A DNA stretch of 64,000 nucleotides from JAGQVA01 sp041391725 (GTDB lineage: Bacteria > Bacteroidota > Bacteroidia > J057), in contig JAWKNL010000004.1 in the NCBI GenBank assembly GCA_041391725.1, positions 248,001-312,000 on the forward strand, read 5' to 3'. The translations under genes and the position numbers were made by a program. Below are positions 27,015-35,558 of this stretch, one piece after another. The notes beneath the pieces were generated by a model, which saw nothing but the letters and a program-made list of their open reading frames with translations, searched no databases and was not told the DNA's origin. Within the stretch, counting starts at the first letter, position 1. Each line of letters opens with the position of its first letter.

Positions 27015-27632
27015 ATGGCAACAGAAATTATTTCGACCATCCTTCAACTGCTGGTTTTTACCGCAATTCCCTTTTTATTTCATCTGATATCCACCCGAAA
27101 AGTCGCAGGCTTTTTTCAGACGGTAGGGCTGAAACCTGCTCCCTGGCGGGTGCTTGCACGATCGCTGTTTATAACCCTGATTCTTTCGGCTCCGGTTATT
27201 CTTATAGCTCATCTAAGCACTGATTTTCTCGAAATCATGCACAATCCCAAAAGCGTAACCGGGAAAATCAGAGAAATGGGGCCAGGATGGGAAACCTGGG
27301 CGACCATTTTACTTATTGCTTTTTTGAAAACTGCCCTGGGAGAGGAATTGTTTTTTCGCGGATTTGTCGCCAAAAAGCTGATTAAACTAATGGGATTCAG
27401 AATGGGTAATATTGTTCAGGCTGTACTTTTTGGTGTCATCCACGCGCTGTTATTTGCCAGTGTGACAAATAATATTCTCTTTATCCTGTTTATCTTTTTG
27501 TTTCCAACCATGGCTGCATATCTGATGGTGATTCTAAATGAAAAAGAAGCAGATGGCAGTATTTTTCCCGGCTGGATTGCTCATGCTATGGGGAATGTGT
27601 TTGCCTATTCATTTTTTGCATTTTTTGTCTGA
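27015..27632 (+). CDS. CPBP-family intramembrane metalloprotease
   Basis: A 205-residue multi-spanning membrane protein of the CPBP (CAAX protease and bacteriocin-processing) family. The conserved motifs are present: EELFFRG (EExxxR type), FGVIHALLF with its conserved His, and IAHAMGNVF (HxxxN/B type). Family members cleave substrates within the membrane. It starts 14 bases after the Xre gene, so it probably belongs to the same transcript, and it ends 5 bases before the convergent esterase. The substrate is unknown. Confidence 0.9.
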   Translation: MATEIISTILQLLVFTAIPFLFHLISTRKVAGFFQTVGLKPAPWRVLARSLFITLILSAPVILIAHLSTDFLEIMHNPKSVTGKIREMGPGWETWATILLIAFLKTALGEELFFRGFVAKKLIKLMGFRMGNIVQAVLFGVIHALLFASVTNNILFILFIFLFPTMAAYLMVILNEKEADGSIFPGWIAHAMGNVFAYSFFAFFV

Positions 27633-27637
27633 AATCC

Positions 27638-28780
27638 TCATTTCTCCAAACTCCTTAAAAATGCTGTGAGTTCGTCTGCGTTTAATCTGTGCTGTGCCAG
27701 GTTGGGATGCCAGTCGCAGCCGTAGCCGAGCGACCCCTGTGTTGTGAGGTCAAACCGAAAAATATCTTCCTGCCCGTTTGTCCTGAGTCTGCTTATTGCC
27801 TCGTCTATATGTTTTTTTAGCGTTGAAATCGGCTTGCGACTGCCGTCATTGGTCATCATGGGACCGGTAAGGCAGACAATTTTTGCCTGGGGATAATGGC
27901 TTCGAATGGTTTGGAGGAAATGGGCATAAGCGCTGACAAAAGACGCCGGATCGGGGTTTGCGTGGGCAAAGTCATTGGTACCGAGATTGATAACCACGAT
28001 ATCGGGAATATATTGAGAAAAATCCCAGGGAGAAGTGTCTTCACCCGGAACAATTTTTTCAAACAATTCGGGCATGGTACCGATGGTGCTCCGGTTGTAA
28101 TTCTGCACCACACCTCTGCCTGAAAAACAGACGGATACATATTGTGCCTTGAGGTTTCTGGCCGTAATAGCGCTGTAGGTTTCCCATGCATTTTCTGTTT
28201 CTGAAGAGAAATGACAATCTCTGTTTTCTCCTTCATTGCCATATCCGCAGGTGATGGAGTTGCCGATAAACTCTATTTTCAGGGAAGGAAGGGCGGCTGG
28301 TTGAAGGAGCGATTTTCCGGGAGAAAGTTTGAGCCCGCGAAAAACTGCCGTTCCCACTTCCGCTTCCGTGCGCTTAAAAACCGATAAGGTATGCGCTCCC
28401 TCCGGCAGACTGTCTGCAAGCAGGTATTCAGTTTTACCTTCTTCAGTAACCAGAATAAAGGGCGGGCGATCATCGATGGCGATCCGGAAATAATTGGCGC
28501 GGGAGCTGCCATCGGCTTCTTTTCCCTGAGGGATACAATCCATGCGTAACACACACCGTGTCCCTTCAAACCTGCATTGAATCTGCGATCCGGACCAGGC
28601 AAACCGCACGGCTGCGGAGTCAGTAAAATCAAACCTCCCGGTATAGGTGAACCCAGGTGCAGTGGGCGATATAGCCGCAAATTCTTCGGTTTGGGCAGTT
28701 GGCGTATTTTGACAGGAAGCGAATAACCCTGCGATAAACAATGCCAAAGTTAGTATTGGCGGAATGGAGCATTTTTTCAT
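27638..28780 (-). CDS. CE2-like carbohydrate esterase lipoprotein (SGNH)
   Basis: A 380-residue lipoprotein (signal ending LFASC, Cys near 23). An N-terminal beta-sandwich (about 40-165) precedes an SGNH-hydrolase domain. SGNH blocks are visible: FIGNSITCGYG with the nucleophile Ser, INLGTNDF, and DWHPNLAQH with the catalytic Asp/His. This two-domain layout matches carbohydrate-esterase family 2, deacetylases acting on polysaccharides at or outside the membrane. The start at ATG 28780 is secure because the signal peptide begins there. It is divergent from the LOV histidine kinase. Confidence 0.9.
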   Translation of the reverse strand: MKKCSIPPILTLALFIAGLFASCQNTPTAQTEEFAAISPTAPGFTYTGRFDFTDSAAVRFAWSGSQIQCRFEGTRCVLRMDCIPQGKEADGSSRANYFRIAIDDRPPFILVTEEGKTEYLLADSLPEGAHTLSVFKRTEAEVGTAVFRGLKLSPGKSLLQPAALPSLKIEFIGNSITCGYGNEGENRDCHFSSETENAWETYSAITARNLKAQYVSVCFSGRGVVQNYNRSTIGTMPELFEKIVPGEDTSPWDFSQYIPDIVVINLGTNDFAHANPDPASFVSAYAHFLQTIRSHYPQAKIVCLTGPMMTNDGSRKPISTLKKHIDEAISRLRTNGQEDIFRFDLTTQGSLGYGCDWHPNLAQHRLNADELTAFLRSLEK

Positions 28781-28832
28781 TTCAGATAAAACCTTAAATT
28801 GTCCGAAAGATAAAAATAGATATTTTTTAATT

Positions 28833-30719
28833 TTGGAAAATCCTGTCAGAATATTGGTTTTGGAAGACTCCAGGGGCGACGTTGTGCTGATGGGTTACCA
28901 TCTGGAAGAGAGTGGGATTTTATTTCAGATGGAACATGTGATGACCCGTTCGGCATTTGAACGTGCGCTCATTGAGTTTGCGCCGGATATTATCCTTGCT
29001 GACTATACGCTCCCCGATTACGACGGTATGACAGCGCTGGCAACGGCCCGCAGTATTACACCGGAGATTCCATTTATTTTCGTTACAGGTACGATATCCA
29101 TTGAGGTAGCTGTAGAAACACTCAAGCAGGGCGCTGCCGACTACGTGCTCAAGGATCATCTCAACCGCCTTGGAAGCGTAGTTTTGCAGGCGATCAAAGA
29201 GCGAAAAGAAAGAGAGCAGAAGCGCCGGACAGAAACAGATTTGCTGGCCTATGAGCGGTTATTTAACCTTTCCCTCGACTTGCTCTGTATTATTGGTACA
29301 GATGGGTATTTCAAGAAAATCAATCCGGGATTTCAGCGGATGCTGGGATTTACACAGGAAGAACTTCTGGCCCGGCCATTTATAGAGTTTGTGCATCCCG
29401 AAGACGTGCCACTTACAAAAGAGGAGTTTGACCGGCAGATACTGGGCGTTCCGACGGTACATTTTGAAAACCGGTATATATGCAAAGACGGCACGGTAAA
29501 ATGGCTTGCATGGACGGCGAGACCTGATCCAGAACGTGGCATTTTGTACTCTGTGGCCCGTGACGTGACGCAGCAGATAAAAAATGAAGAAGGGATGCGC
29601 ATTCGCGACAGGGCCATGTGGTCTTCCAGCAATGGGCTGATTATCACAGACCCCAGCCGGGAGGATAACCCGATTATTTACGTAAACCCTGCATTTGAAA
29701 AAATATCGGGGTATTCTGCGAGCGAAGTAATAGGTCAGAACTGCCGCTTTCTCCAGAAGGGCGACCAAAATCAGCGCGGACTGGATATCATGCGTAAAGC
29801 TTTTGAAGAGGCAAAAGAGTGCCAGGTTGTATTGCGCAATTACAAAAAAGATGGCGAGTTGTTTTACAACGAGGTGCGAATCTCCCCGGTCGCCGGATCA
29901 GATGGGAAAATCACCCATTTTGTGGGCATTCTCAATGATATCACCGACCGGCTGAAATCAGAGCAGGAACTGAAAGAAAGTTATCACACCATTGAGGCCC
30001 ACGCCAGAGAGTTGCAACAGTTTGCCTATATTACTTCCCACAACCTTCGCGCCCCCGTAGCAAATCTTCAGGGATTGCTGGAATTATATGAAGGAGAAAA
30101 CGGGCATCCTGACGCAGAAACCCTCGCGATACTCAACAAAAACCTCCGCATTTCAGTCGAAACCCTCGATCGGGTCATTACTGACCTCAATGCCATTCTG
30201 GATGTCAGACGCAACCCCGTGAAAAAACAGAAAACAGTGAAACTGGAATCGGTGATGGAAGAAGTGATTTCCAACCTGACCGAATTTATCAGGCAGACAA
30301 ATTCGTACGTCGAATGGGACTTCTCAAATGTGCCTTCGCTGTTTACCATCGAACCCTATATCCGCAGCATTTTTCACAATCTGGTTGAAAATGCCATAAA
30401 ATACCGGTCTCCCGAGCGAAACCCGAAGATTTTGATAAAGGCCGAAACCAGTGAGGAGTCTGCGGTCATTTCATTTTCCGACAATGGGCTGGGTATCGAT
30501 CTGAATCAGAACGGAGAGGATATTTTCGGGCTGTACAAAAGGTTCCATTTTCATGTGGAAGGCAAAGGCCTGGGGCTGCATATGGTCAAACAACAGGCCG
30601 AAGCTATGGGCGGAACCATCGGTCTAAAAAGTGTACCGGGAGAGGGAACCGTATTTTTTCTTTCCATCCCATATTCTCAACAGTATCCAATGGTTTCAGG
30701 CAAAATAGCTGACAAATAA
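28833..30719 (+). CDS. REC-PAS-LOV hybrid histidine kinase
   Basis: About 628 residues. An N-terminal receiver domain has its phospho-acceptor Asp near 57 (IILADYTLPDYDG). A PAS domain (about 140-250) follows, then a second PAS domain (about 265-375) with GQNCRFLQ, the flavin-adduct motif of LOV blue-light domains, with the reactive Cys at 304. The kinase core has the H-box SHNLRAPVANL (His 403) and an ATPase domain with NAIKY, DNGLGI and GKGLGL. No membrane segment is present, so it is cytoplasmic. An ATG at 28764 is in frame but would overlap the divergent esterase start, so I prefer TTG 28833. No partner regulator is adjacent. Confidence 0.88.
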   Translation: MENPVRILVLEDSRGDVVLMGYHLEESGILFQMEHVMTRSAFERALIEFAPDIILADYTLPDYDGMTALATARSITPEIPFIFVTGTISIEVAVETLKQGAADYVLKDHLNRLGSVVLQAIKERKEREQKRRTETDLLAYERLFNLSLDLLCIIGTDGYFKKINPGFQRMLGFTQEELLARPFIEFVHPEDVPLTKEEFDRQILGVPTVHFENRYICKDGTVKWLAWTARPDPERGILYSVARDVTQQIKNEEGMRIRDRAMWSSSNGLIITDPSREDNPIIYVNPAFEKISGYSASEVIGQNCRFLQKGDQNQRGLDIMRKAFEEAKECQVVLRNYKKDGELFYNEVRISPVAGSDGKITHFVGILNDITDRLKSEQELKESYHTIEAHARELQQFAYITSHNLRAPVANLQGLLELYEGENGHPDAETLAILNKNLRISVETLDRVITDLNAILDVRRNPVKKQKTVKLESVMEEVISNLTEFIRQTNSYVEWDFSNVPSLFTIEPYIRSIFHNLVENAIKYRSPERNPKILIKAETSEESAVISFSDNGLGIDLNQNGEDIFGLYKRFHFHVEGKGLGLHMVKQQAEAMGGTIGLKSVPGEGTVFFLSIPYSQQYPMVSGKIADK

Positions 30720-30847
30720 TTTTGGTAAAAAAGGTGGAAATTTTCTCAGCGAATTGCTTGAATTTTCCTTGTTTCGCGTTATATTCTCTAAAAAGAAAGA
30801 TTAACCAATCATCCATGACCCATCACACTGAAAAAGATTATCATTCT

Positions 30848-31264
30848 ATGAAAACCAAATTGTTTTTCCTGCTTGTGCTTGCTGTATTTTCAACCTCCGT
30901 TCTTTTTGGTCAGGAGCAAAAAGGGCAGGTAGATGCCTTCTCCACCCGTACCCGAAGCGGTTCCTTCGTACTACAAAAGGAAGTTCCCCACCAGATCAAC
31001 CCCATCATCAAGGGTGATGGCATTCCGACCAAACTTTTTGTCGTACAACTTGCGCGATTTGAAGACATGGCACACATCCCGTCTCAGTTTCCGGAAGGAA
31101 CTATGCTCTGGCAAAACCCCGATATCGGAAATGAAAAACTGCTGCTCGCAGGTTTTTTCAGCACTTACGAAGATGCCGTTACCGCTGCCAAAGCATGGAA
31201 ACAACGCAAAGAGTTTTCCAAAGCATTTGCAAGGAAAGATCCTTTTATGATTCTCTATAATTGA
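30848..31264 (+). CDS. Small secreted protein, possibly SPOR-like
   Basis: A 138-residue protein with a clear signal peptide (MKTKLFFLLVLAVFSTSVLFG) that sets the start at ATG 30848; the longer in-frame opening to 30722 is rejected. The C-terminal ~75 residues have a SPOR-like pattern (LFVVQLARFEDM, KLLLAGFFSTYEDAVTAAKAW), a fold that often binds denuded peptidoglycan. The match is weak. It lies 128 bases after the LOV kinase and could have its own promoter. Confidence 0.75.
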   Translation: MKTKLFFLLVLAVFSTSVLFGQEQKGQVDAFSTRTRSGSFVLQKEVPHQINPIIKGDGIPTKLFVVQLARFEDMAHIPSQFPEGTMLWQNPDIGNEKLLLAGFFSTYEDAVTAAKAWKQRKEFSKAFARKDPFMILYN

Positions 31265-31284
31265 TTCATGCCCGATATGCGCAT

Positions 31285-31308
31285 CCCCGGTTTTTGACCC
31301 AACCGGGG
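31285..31308. other. GC-rich stem-loop after the SPOR-like gene
   Basis: CCCCGGTT and AACCGGGG form a perfect 8-bp stem around an 8-base loop, 20 bases after the stop at 31264. No T run follows on either strand, so it is not a standard intrinsic terminator; it may stabilise or help end the transcript. Confidence 0.5.
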
Positions 31309-31411
31309 AAAATCTAACATGGTTTCTTCATGTTTTGGGAAATTTGCGTAGTTTAACCACTAAAGTTTCTTAATTTTATCCGAAGCAATCAGTTTAAGAT
31401 CCGCGCTTCGT

Positions 31412-32068
31412 ATGAAAATTTGTTATGTGGTGCTTTTGCTCTTGCTGCCTTTATGTACTTTTACGCAACCCAAAACCGACATTGGAGTTAACCTCGCTGC
31501 GCTGCTGATGGGCACAGGCGATGTCAGTGCAAATCTGCAACTGACCAAAGGGGTATCTCTCCAATTTGGCGCAGGAGTGAGAAATCAAAACCGTACCGAT
31601 GAAGGCCGTGTTCCCGGATTTCAGGCCCTTACCGATTTTATTCAGCAAAAAAACCGGGCAGCTTACCTGTCATTCGGCGGGAGGCTGGTCAATCCTGTTG
31701 AGAATGAATTTGAATACCCCTTCATCGGCTTTCAACTTACCGGCGCCTGGTACCAGGAAAATCTTCTTCCTGAAGATCCGCTCAACAATAACCCAAACGC
31801 ACAATCTGTTTCGGGTTTTAAGCTGGGATTTTCTACGACCATTGGTTTTTCCCTTCGCATCACCCCCCTTTTATATACAGACCTGGCCGTTCAGATGGGT
31901 TACTCCAAACCGCGGGAGGATATTCTTGCCTATTACCTTCCCGGACTCGGCTACAGCACCTACGGGTATGGGTATATCGGCGTAAAAGGCGGCCACCTGC
32001 AGCCAGTGATTTCTCTTCGTTATACCCTGATCAAAGACCGAAGAGTGCGGATCAGGGAAAAGGAATAG
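31412..32068 (+). CDS. Probable outer-membrane beta-barrel protein
   Basis: A 218-residue protein with a signal peptide (MKICYVVLLLLLPLCTF). The mature part alternates polar and hydrophobic residues with many Gly, Tyr and Phe, ending in a strand (PVISLRYTLIKD), the usual look of a small outer-membrane barrel. There is no specific family motif I recognise. It is preceded by a 147-base gap with a stem-loop and followed by the sigma-factor gene after 96 bases. Confidence 0.75.
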   Translation: MKICYVVLLLLLPLCTFTQPKTDIGVNLAALLMGTGDVSANLQLTKGVSLQFGAGVRNQNRTDEGRVPGFQALTDFIQQKNRAAYLSFGGRLVNPVENEFEYPFIGFQLTGAWYQENLLPEDPLNNNPNAQSVSGFKLGFSTTIGFSLRITPLLYTDLAVQMGYSKPREDILAYYLPGLGYSTYGYGYIGVKGGHLQPVISLRYTLIKDRRVRIREKE

Positions 32069-32164
32069 AAACAGCTAAAATATTTTTGATTTTTGTTCGT
32101 CCCCCCTGTCACATTCTTGCCTTCAATGTGTTGTAGGTAAAGTAAAGGACTGTAATTTTTAATT

Positions 32165-32989
32165 ATGTCAGAACCTGATTATATCCAATACCGGCAAATG
32201 CTTTTTCCCATTGCACTGAATATGCTGGGAAAAACCTCCGATGCCGAAGACCTTGTGCAGGAAACCCTTCTGAAATGGCTTTCCATGAATAAATCGGGCG
32301 TAGAAAATGTAAAAGGCTACCTTGTCAAAACGCTGGTAAACAAATGCCTCAACCATATCCGCGACCGCAAAAAAGAAGTCGCTCAGCCGGAAATTGCCCC
32401 TGAACTGCTGGCCGATTTTCTGCCGGGAATCATCGACAACAGTCACTCCCTTTCGCTGGGGGTAAGGGCGATGCTCGAAAAACTTTCGCCTGTCGAGCGG
32501 GCAGTATTTTTGTTAAAAGAAATACTGGACTATTCGCACAGAGAAATCGCTGATATGCTGGACATTACGGAAGAATACTGCCGCCAGATTCTCACCCGCG
32601 CCCGGCGGCACCTGCGCGAAGACCGCGCGCGATTTGAGGTGAATCCCGAACATCATCTGCTTGTATATCAGACTTTTGTGGAAGTGTGTAAGGGCGAAAA
32701 CCTGAGCGAACTTCTTCATATTCTCAGGGAAGATATCGAACTCGATGTATCTCAGCCTGCTGCGGTTCTTTCGGGCCGTATGCAGGTCGCTGAGTATCTG
32801 CTCGGGCAACACCGTATGGGGCTACGCTACGAAATCATGTGGCTCAAAAATCTCCCGGCAATAGTGGCTTATCTTTTCAATCAGCCGGTTCGCATTATCA
32901 GACTGGAAGGAAACGGGGCAGAAATCGCTTCCATTCATATAGAGGTTCTCTCCCGCCAGGCGGCCACCCATACTACGACCTGGCCGTAG
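32165..32989 (+). CDS. ECF sigma factor with SnoaL-like C-terminal domain
   Basis: A 274-residue RNA polymerase sigma factor. Region 2 is at about 10-70 (AEDLVQETLLKWL, KGYLVKTLVNKCLNHIR) and region 4 at about 105-160 (LSPVERAVFLLKEILDYSHREIADML). Beyond residue 165 is an extra ~105-residue domain of the SnoaL/NTF2-like kind. This layout matches the SigJ/ECF41 group, in which the C-terminal domain replaces a separate anti-sigma factor; none is encoded nearby. Its target promoters are unknown. Its 3' end overlaps the convergent DUF3810 gene by 55 bases. Confidence 0.9.
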   Translation: MSEPDYIQYRQMLFPIALNMLGKTSDAEDLVQETLLKWLSMNKSGVENVKGYLVKTLVNKCLNHIRDRKKEVAQPEIAPELLADFLPGIIDNSHSLSLGVRAMLEKLSPVERAVFLLKEILDYSHREIADMLDITEEYCRQILTRARRHLREDRARFEVNPEHHLLVYQTFVEVCKGENLSELLHILREDIELDVSQPAAVLSGRMQVAEYLLGQHRMGLRYEIMWLKNLPAIVAYLFNQPVRIIRLEGNGAEIASIHIEVLSRQAATHTTTWP

Positions 32990-34047
32990 CTCTCCATCCC
33001 TTCTGAAATACCCTGATTTTTGAGATAAGAATCATATACCTCGTCTGAAAATTGTGGAAAAAATCCGGGATATTTTTTTATCGCCTCGTTGATACTTTCC
33101 AGATCTGCAATCAACCCTGAAGGAAGATCTGCCCGAAGTGCCATATAGCCATCTTTATCGATCATTCTGTACATCACTGCCACCTCGCGCCAGTAGCCGA
33201 GCAGTCCGCCGTATCTGATCACCGGATCGTCGGACTGATAACACGCCAGCCATGCCCAGAAATTGCAGGTACCTTCATCGCCAAACCCGTAGCCGTGCGC
33301 CATTTCATGTACCATAGTGGAGGGATAAGTGACCGGCGGCATACCGGCATCCACATGACCTTCAAATACAAAAGGAATATAAATACCCGAGGCCCCCAAC
33401 TGCATCAGCAGTCCTTTGGGGTAGAGGGCACGGGCGCGGACGCGCCCGGGGGTGGTGTAACCCTCTTTGCGAAGGACATCTGTCAAAGCCTTTCTCATAC
33501 GGCTTTCCATTTCCCGCTGCTTCCATTGTGTGGGAGCGGCTTCGTCAGGGGTATATAAAACTGCCCGCGCTTCCAGCAGATCTTTTGTCGCACGGCTGAG
33601 TTCTTCCCTAATGAGTTCCTCCGACATTTTCAGCTTTTTTAAGCCTATACGCTGATTCACGGGTGCGCGGTAATAATTAAATCCCCAGAGGACATAAAAC
33701 AGAAACAAAACCCCGCCGCCAAAGGCAAGAAGATTAAATAATGCTCCCGCCATGCGGTGCAAAAATGAACTGCCACGTGGTTGTTTGATGCTTTTTATCA
33801 GCAACCATATTCCCAGCCCCAAAAGCAGCGGAACAACCACATAAATGAGTGCGAAAGGAGACCATCCGAGCGTAAAATCCCAAATCGTGCGCAGCACAAC
33901 AAATATTCCCCGCGAATACACCACCTCCGTAAATTGTGGATTCATCCGAAACAACGGTCTCAGCAGAAAAGTAATTACTCCCAGTCCGATCCATATAAGT
34001 CTCTGGTCAATGGGGGGAAATATCCGGTTTGTTCTGTTTTTTGCCAT
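32935..34047 (-). CDS. DUF3810-family membrane protein with HExxH motif
   Basis: A 370-residue protein with three or more N-terminal membrane segments (about 15-35, 60-85 and 95-120) and a large domain containing MVHEMAHGYGFGDEGTCNF, an HExxH zinc-protease-type motif with a downstream Glu. It matches the DUF3810 family common in Bacteroidota. Proteolytic activity is plausible but not demonstrated for the family as far as I know. The 3' end overlaps the convergent sigma-factor gene by 55 bases, an unusually long 3' overlap that would produce antisense RNA. Confidence 0.88.
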   Translation of the reverse strand: MAKNRTNRIFPPIDQRLIWIGLGVITFLLRPLFRMNPQFTEVVYSRGIFVVLRTIWDFTLGWSPFALIYVVVPLLLGLGIWLLIKSIKQPRGSSFLHRMAGALFNLLAFGGGVLFLFYVLWGFNYYRAPVNQRIGLKKLKMSEELIREELSRATKDLLEARAVLYTPDEAAPTQWKQREMESRMRKALTDVLRKEGYTTPGRVRARALYPKGLLMQLGASGIYIPFVFEGHVDAGMPPVTYPSTMVHEMAHGYGFGDEGTCNFWAWLACYQSDDPVIRYGGLLGYWREVAVMYRMIDKDGYMALRADLPSGLIADLESINEAIKKYPGFFPQFSDEVYDSYLKNQGISEGMESYGQVVVWVAAWRERTSI

Positions 34048-34183
34048 GAATCTTATTCCAGCTTAACGCATTTTCCAACCTTACCTACCGAATAACGTCA
34101 TTTCCTTACAAATGGTAAAGGGAAAGTGTTTTGATCTTCCCGCTTTCCGTTCTAAATTCACGAAGCAAACCAATTTTAAACCT

Positions 34184-35284
34184 ATGGCAGTAAGAGTTGG
34201 GCGTTGGGATTGTTCCGTTTGTGGGCATATAGGCAATCCCGGTCCGCAAACACGATGCACAGCCTGTGCGGCTCCCAGACCAAAGGATGTCGTTTTTTAC
34301 CTTCCCAAAGATGCTGAAGTTGTCTCCGATGACCAATCCCTCAATGAAGCCCGCTCAGGTGTGGATTGGATTTGCGGACATTGTGAAGCGCAAAATAAAA
34401 CTTCCCAAAAAGATTGCTGGTCCTGTGGCAACCCACGCGATGAGTCCAGCCACGATGTGGATCTGGAAGAAAGGGAATACGGCCTGGACGAGGTGCCCAT
34501 CGAAGGAAGAAAAAAACAGCGAACCATTCATCCGCTCGAACAGCAGCGACTGGCTTCAACCGGGCGCGGCAGCGGTTGGGTGAAAAAAATAGGTATTGCC
34601 ATTCTGGCTTTGCTGCTGGGGGTGATTCTTCTTCGCTCCTTTCCCCGCCAGATTGAGGTAACGGTGAATGAATTCAACTGGGAACGGACCACGCAGATGC
34701 TTCATTATGAGCCGGTTACCAAGGAAGAATGGTCGGTTCCCCAGGGCGCATACAATGTATCCTCCTTTCAGGCGATCAGAGAATACAAACAGGTGCTCCG
34801 GGGATATGAAAAAAGAACCCGTGATGTACAGGTAAAAGTAGGGGAGGAACGATATGTCTGCGGACAGATCGACAAAGGGAACGGCTATTTTGAGGACAAA
34901 TACTGCACCCGGCCCATTTATGAAACCCGAACCGAAACGTATGAAGAGCCCGTATATGATCAGGTGCCTGTTTACGATACCAAATACCGGTTTACCATTA
35001 TGGAGTGGGTTGCCAGCAAAGAAAACCTGCTGTATGCCGGCGGAAAAGACCACAACCCCCAATGGCCTTCAACCGAAGGGAAAACCGACCCTCAGAAGTG
35101 GAAGGAAGGTGCAAAAACGCAGGATTATAAAATCGTCGTCGAGGAAGACGACGGCGACAAACATACCGAAGTCGTGGGGTTTGAATTCTGGTCGGGTCTG
35201 GAACAAGGCTCAAAAATCAAAGCCAAACGCTCGATTCTGTTTGATATATACTACGGACTGGACGAGCCGGGAAAAGACCGGTAA
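34184..35284 (+). CDS. Membrane protein with two RanBP2-type zinc fingers
   Basis: A 366-residue protein starting at ATG 34184, just before the first finger. Residues 8-28 (W8, C10, C13, N18, C25, C28) and 62-81 (W62, C64, C67, N71, C78, C81) follow the RanBP2-type zinc-finger spacing; the second fits exactly and the first has one extra residue. A membrane segment lies at about 131-148. The C-terminal ~215 residues are charged and Tyr-rich, include YVCGQ and a spaced CTRP, and are presumably outside the cytoplasm. Such fingers bind RNA or ubiquitin in eukaryotes; in bacteria the role is unknown. The gene stands alone, convergent with the small gene at 35290. Confidence 0.85.
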   Translation: MAVRVGRWDCSVCGHIGNPGPQTRCTACAAPRPKDVVFYLPKDAEVVSDDQSLNEARSGVDWICGHCEAQNKTSQKDCWSCGNPRDESSHDVDLEEREYGLDEVPIEGRKKQRTIHPLEQQRLASTGRGSGWVKKIGIAILALLLGVILLRSFPRQIEVTVNEFNWERTTQMLHYEPVTKEEWSVPQGAYNVSSFQAIREYKQVLRGYEKRTRDVQVKVGEERYVCGQIDKGNGYFEDKYCTRPIYETRTETYEEPVYDQVPVYDTKYRFTIMEWVASKENLLYAGGKDHNPQWPSTEGKTDPQKWKEGAKTQDYKIVVEEDDGDKHTEVVGFEFWSGLEQGSKIKAKRSILFDIYYGLDEPGKDR

Positions 35285-35289
35285 GGTTG

Positions 35290-35556
35290 TTATCCGCACA
35301 TACAACTGATTGCATCAGCATCGTAATCTTCAAAAGGCGGAATCAGCGCCATGATTTCTGTTCCTGCAATGGTATCTCCTCCCAGGGTGAGGATATGAAA
35401 AACATTTTCCCGGGCGACTACTTTCCGGATGAATACCTTTTTCCATTCACCGGGATTATCCCTGAGTTTCAGCTCGATCACCACCCGCTTGATGGCGGCG
35501 TATTCGAGGTGATTTACAAAGTCAAAAGCTGTATTTTCAACAATCACAGGCTCCAT
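35290..35556 (-). CDS. Small unrecognised protein downstream of ferritin-VIT gene
   Basis: An 88-residue soluble protein with a beta-rich look (IKRVVIELKLRDN, WKKVFIRKVVARENVFHILT) and a C-terminal DADAISCMCG whose two Cys could bind metal or an Fe-S cluster. I do not recognise the family. It starts 2 bases after the stop of the iron-transporter gene, so it is almost certainly in the same operon and may have an iron-related role, which is inference. Confidence 0.75.
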   Translation of the reverse strand: MEPVIVENTAFDFVNHLEYAAIKRVVIELKLRDNPGEWKKVFIRKVVARENVFHILTLGGDTIAGTEIMALIPPFEDYDADAISCMCG

Positions 35557-35558
35557 AG

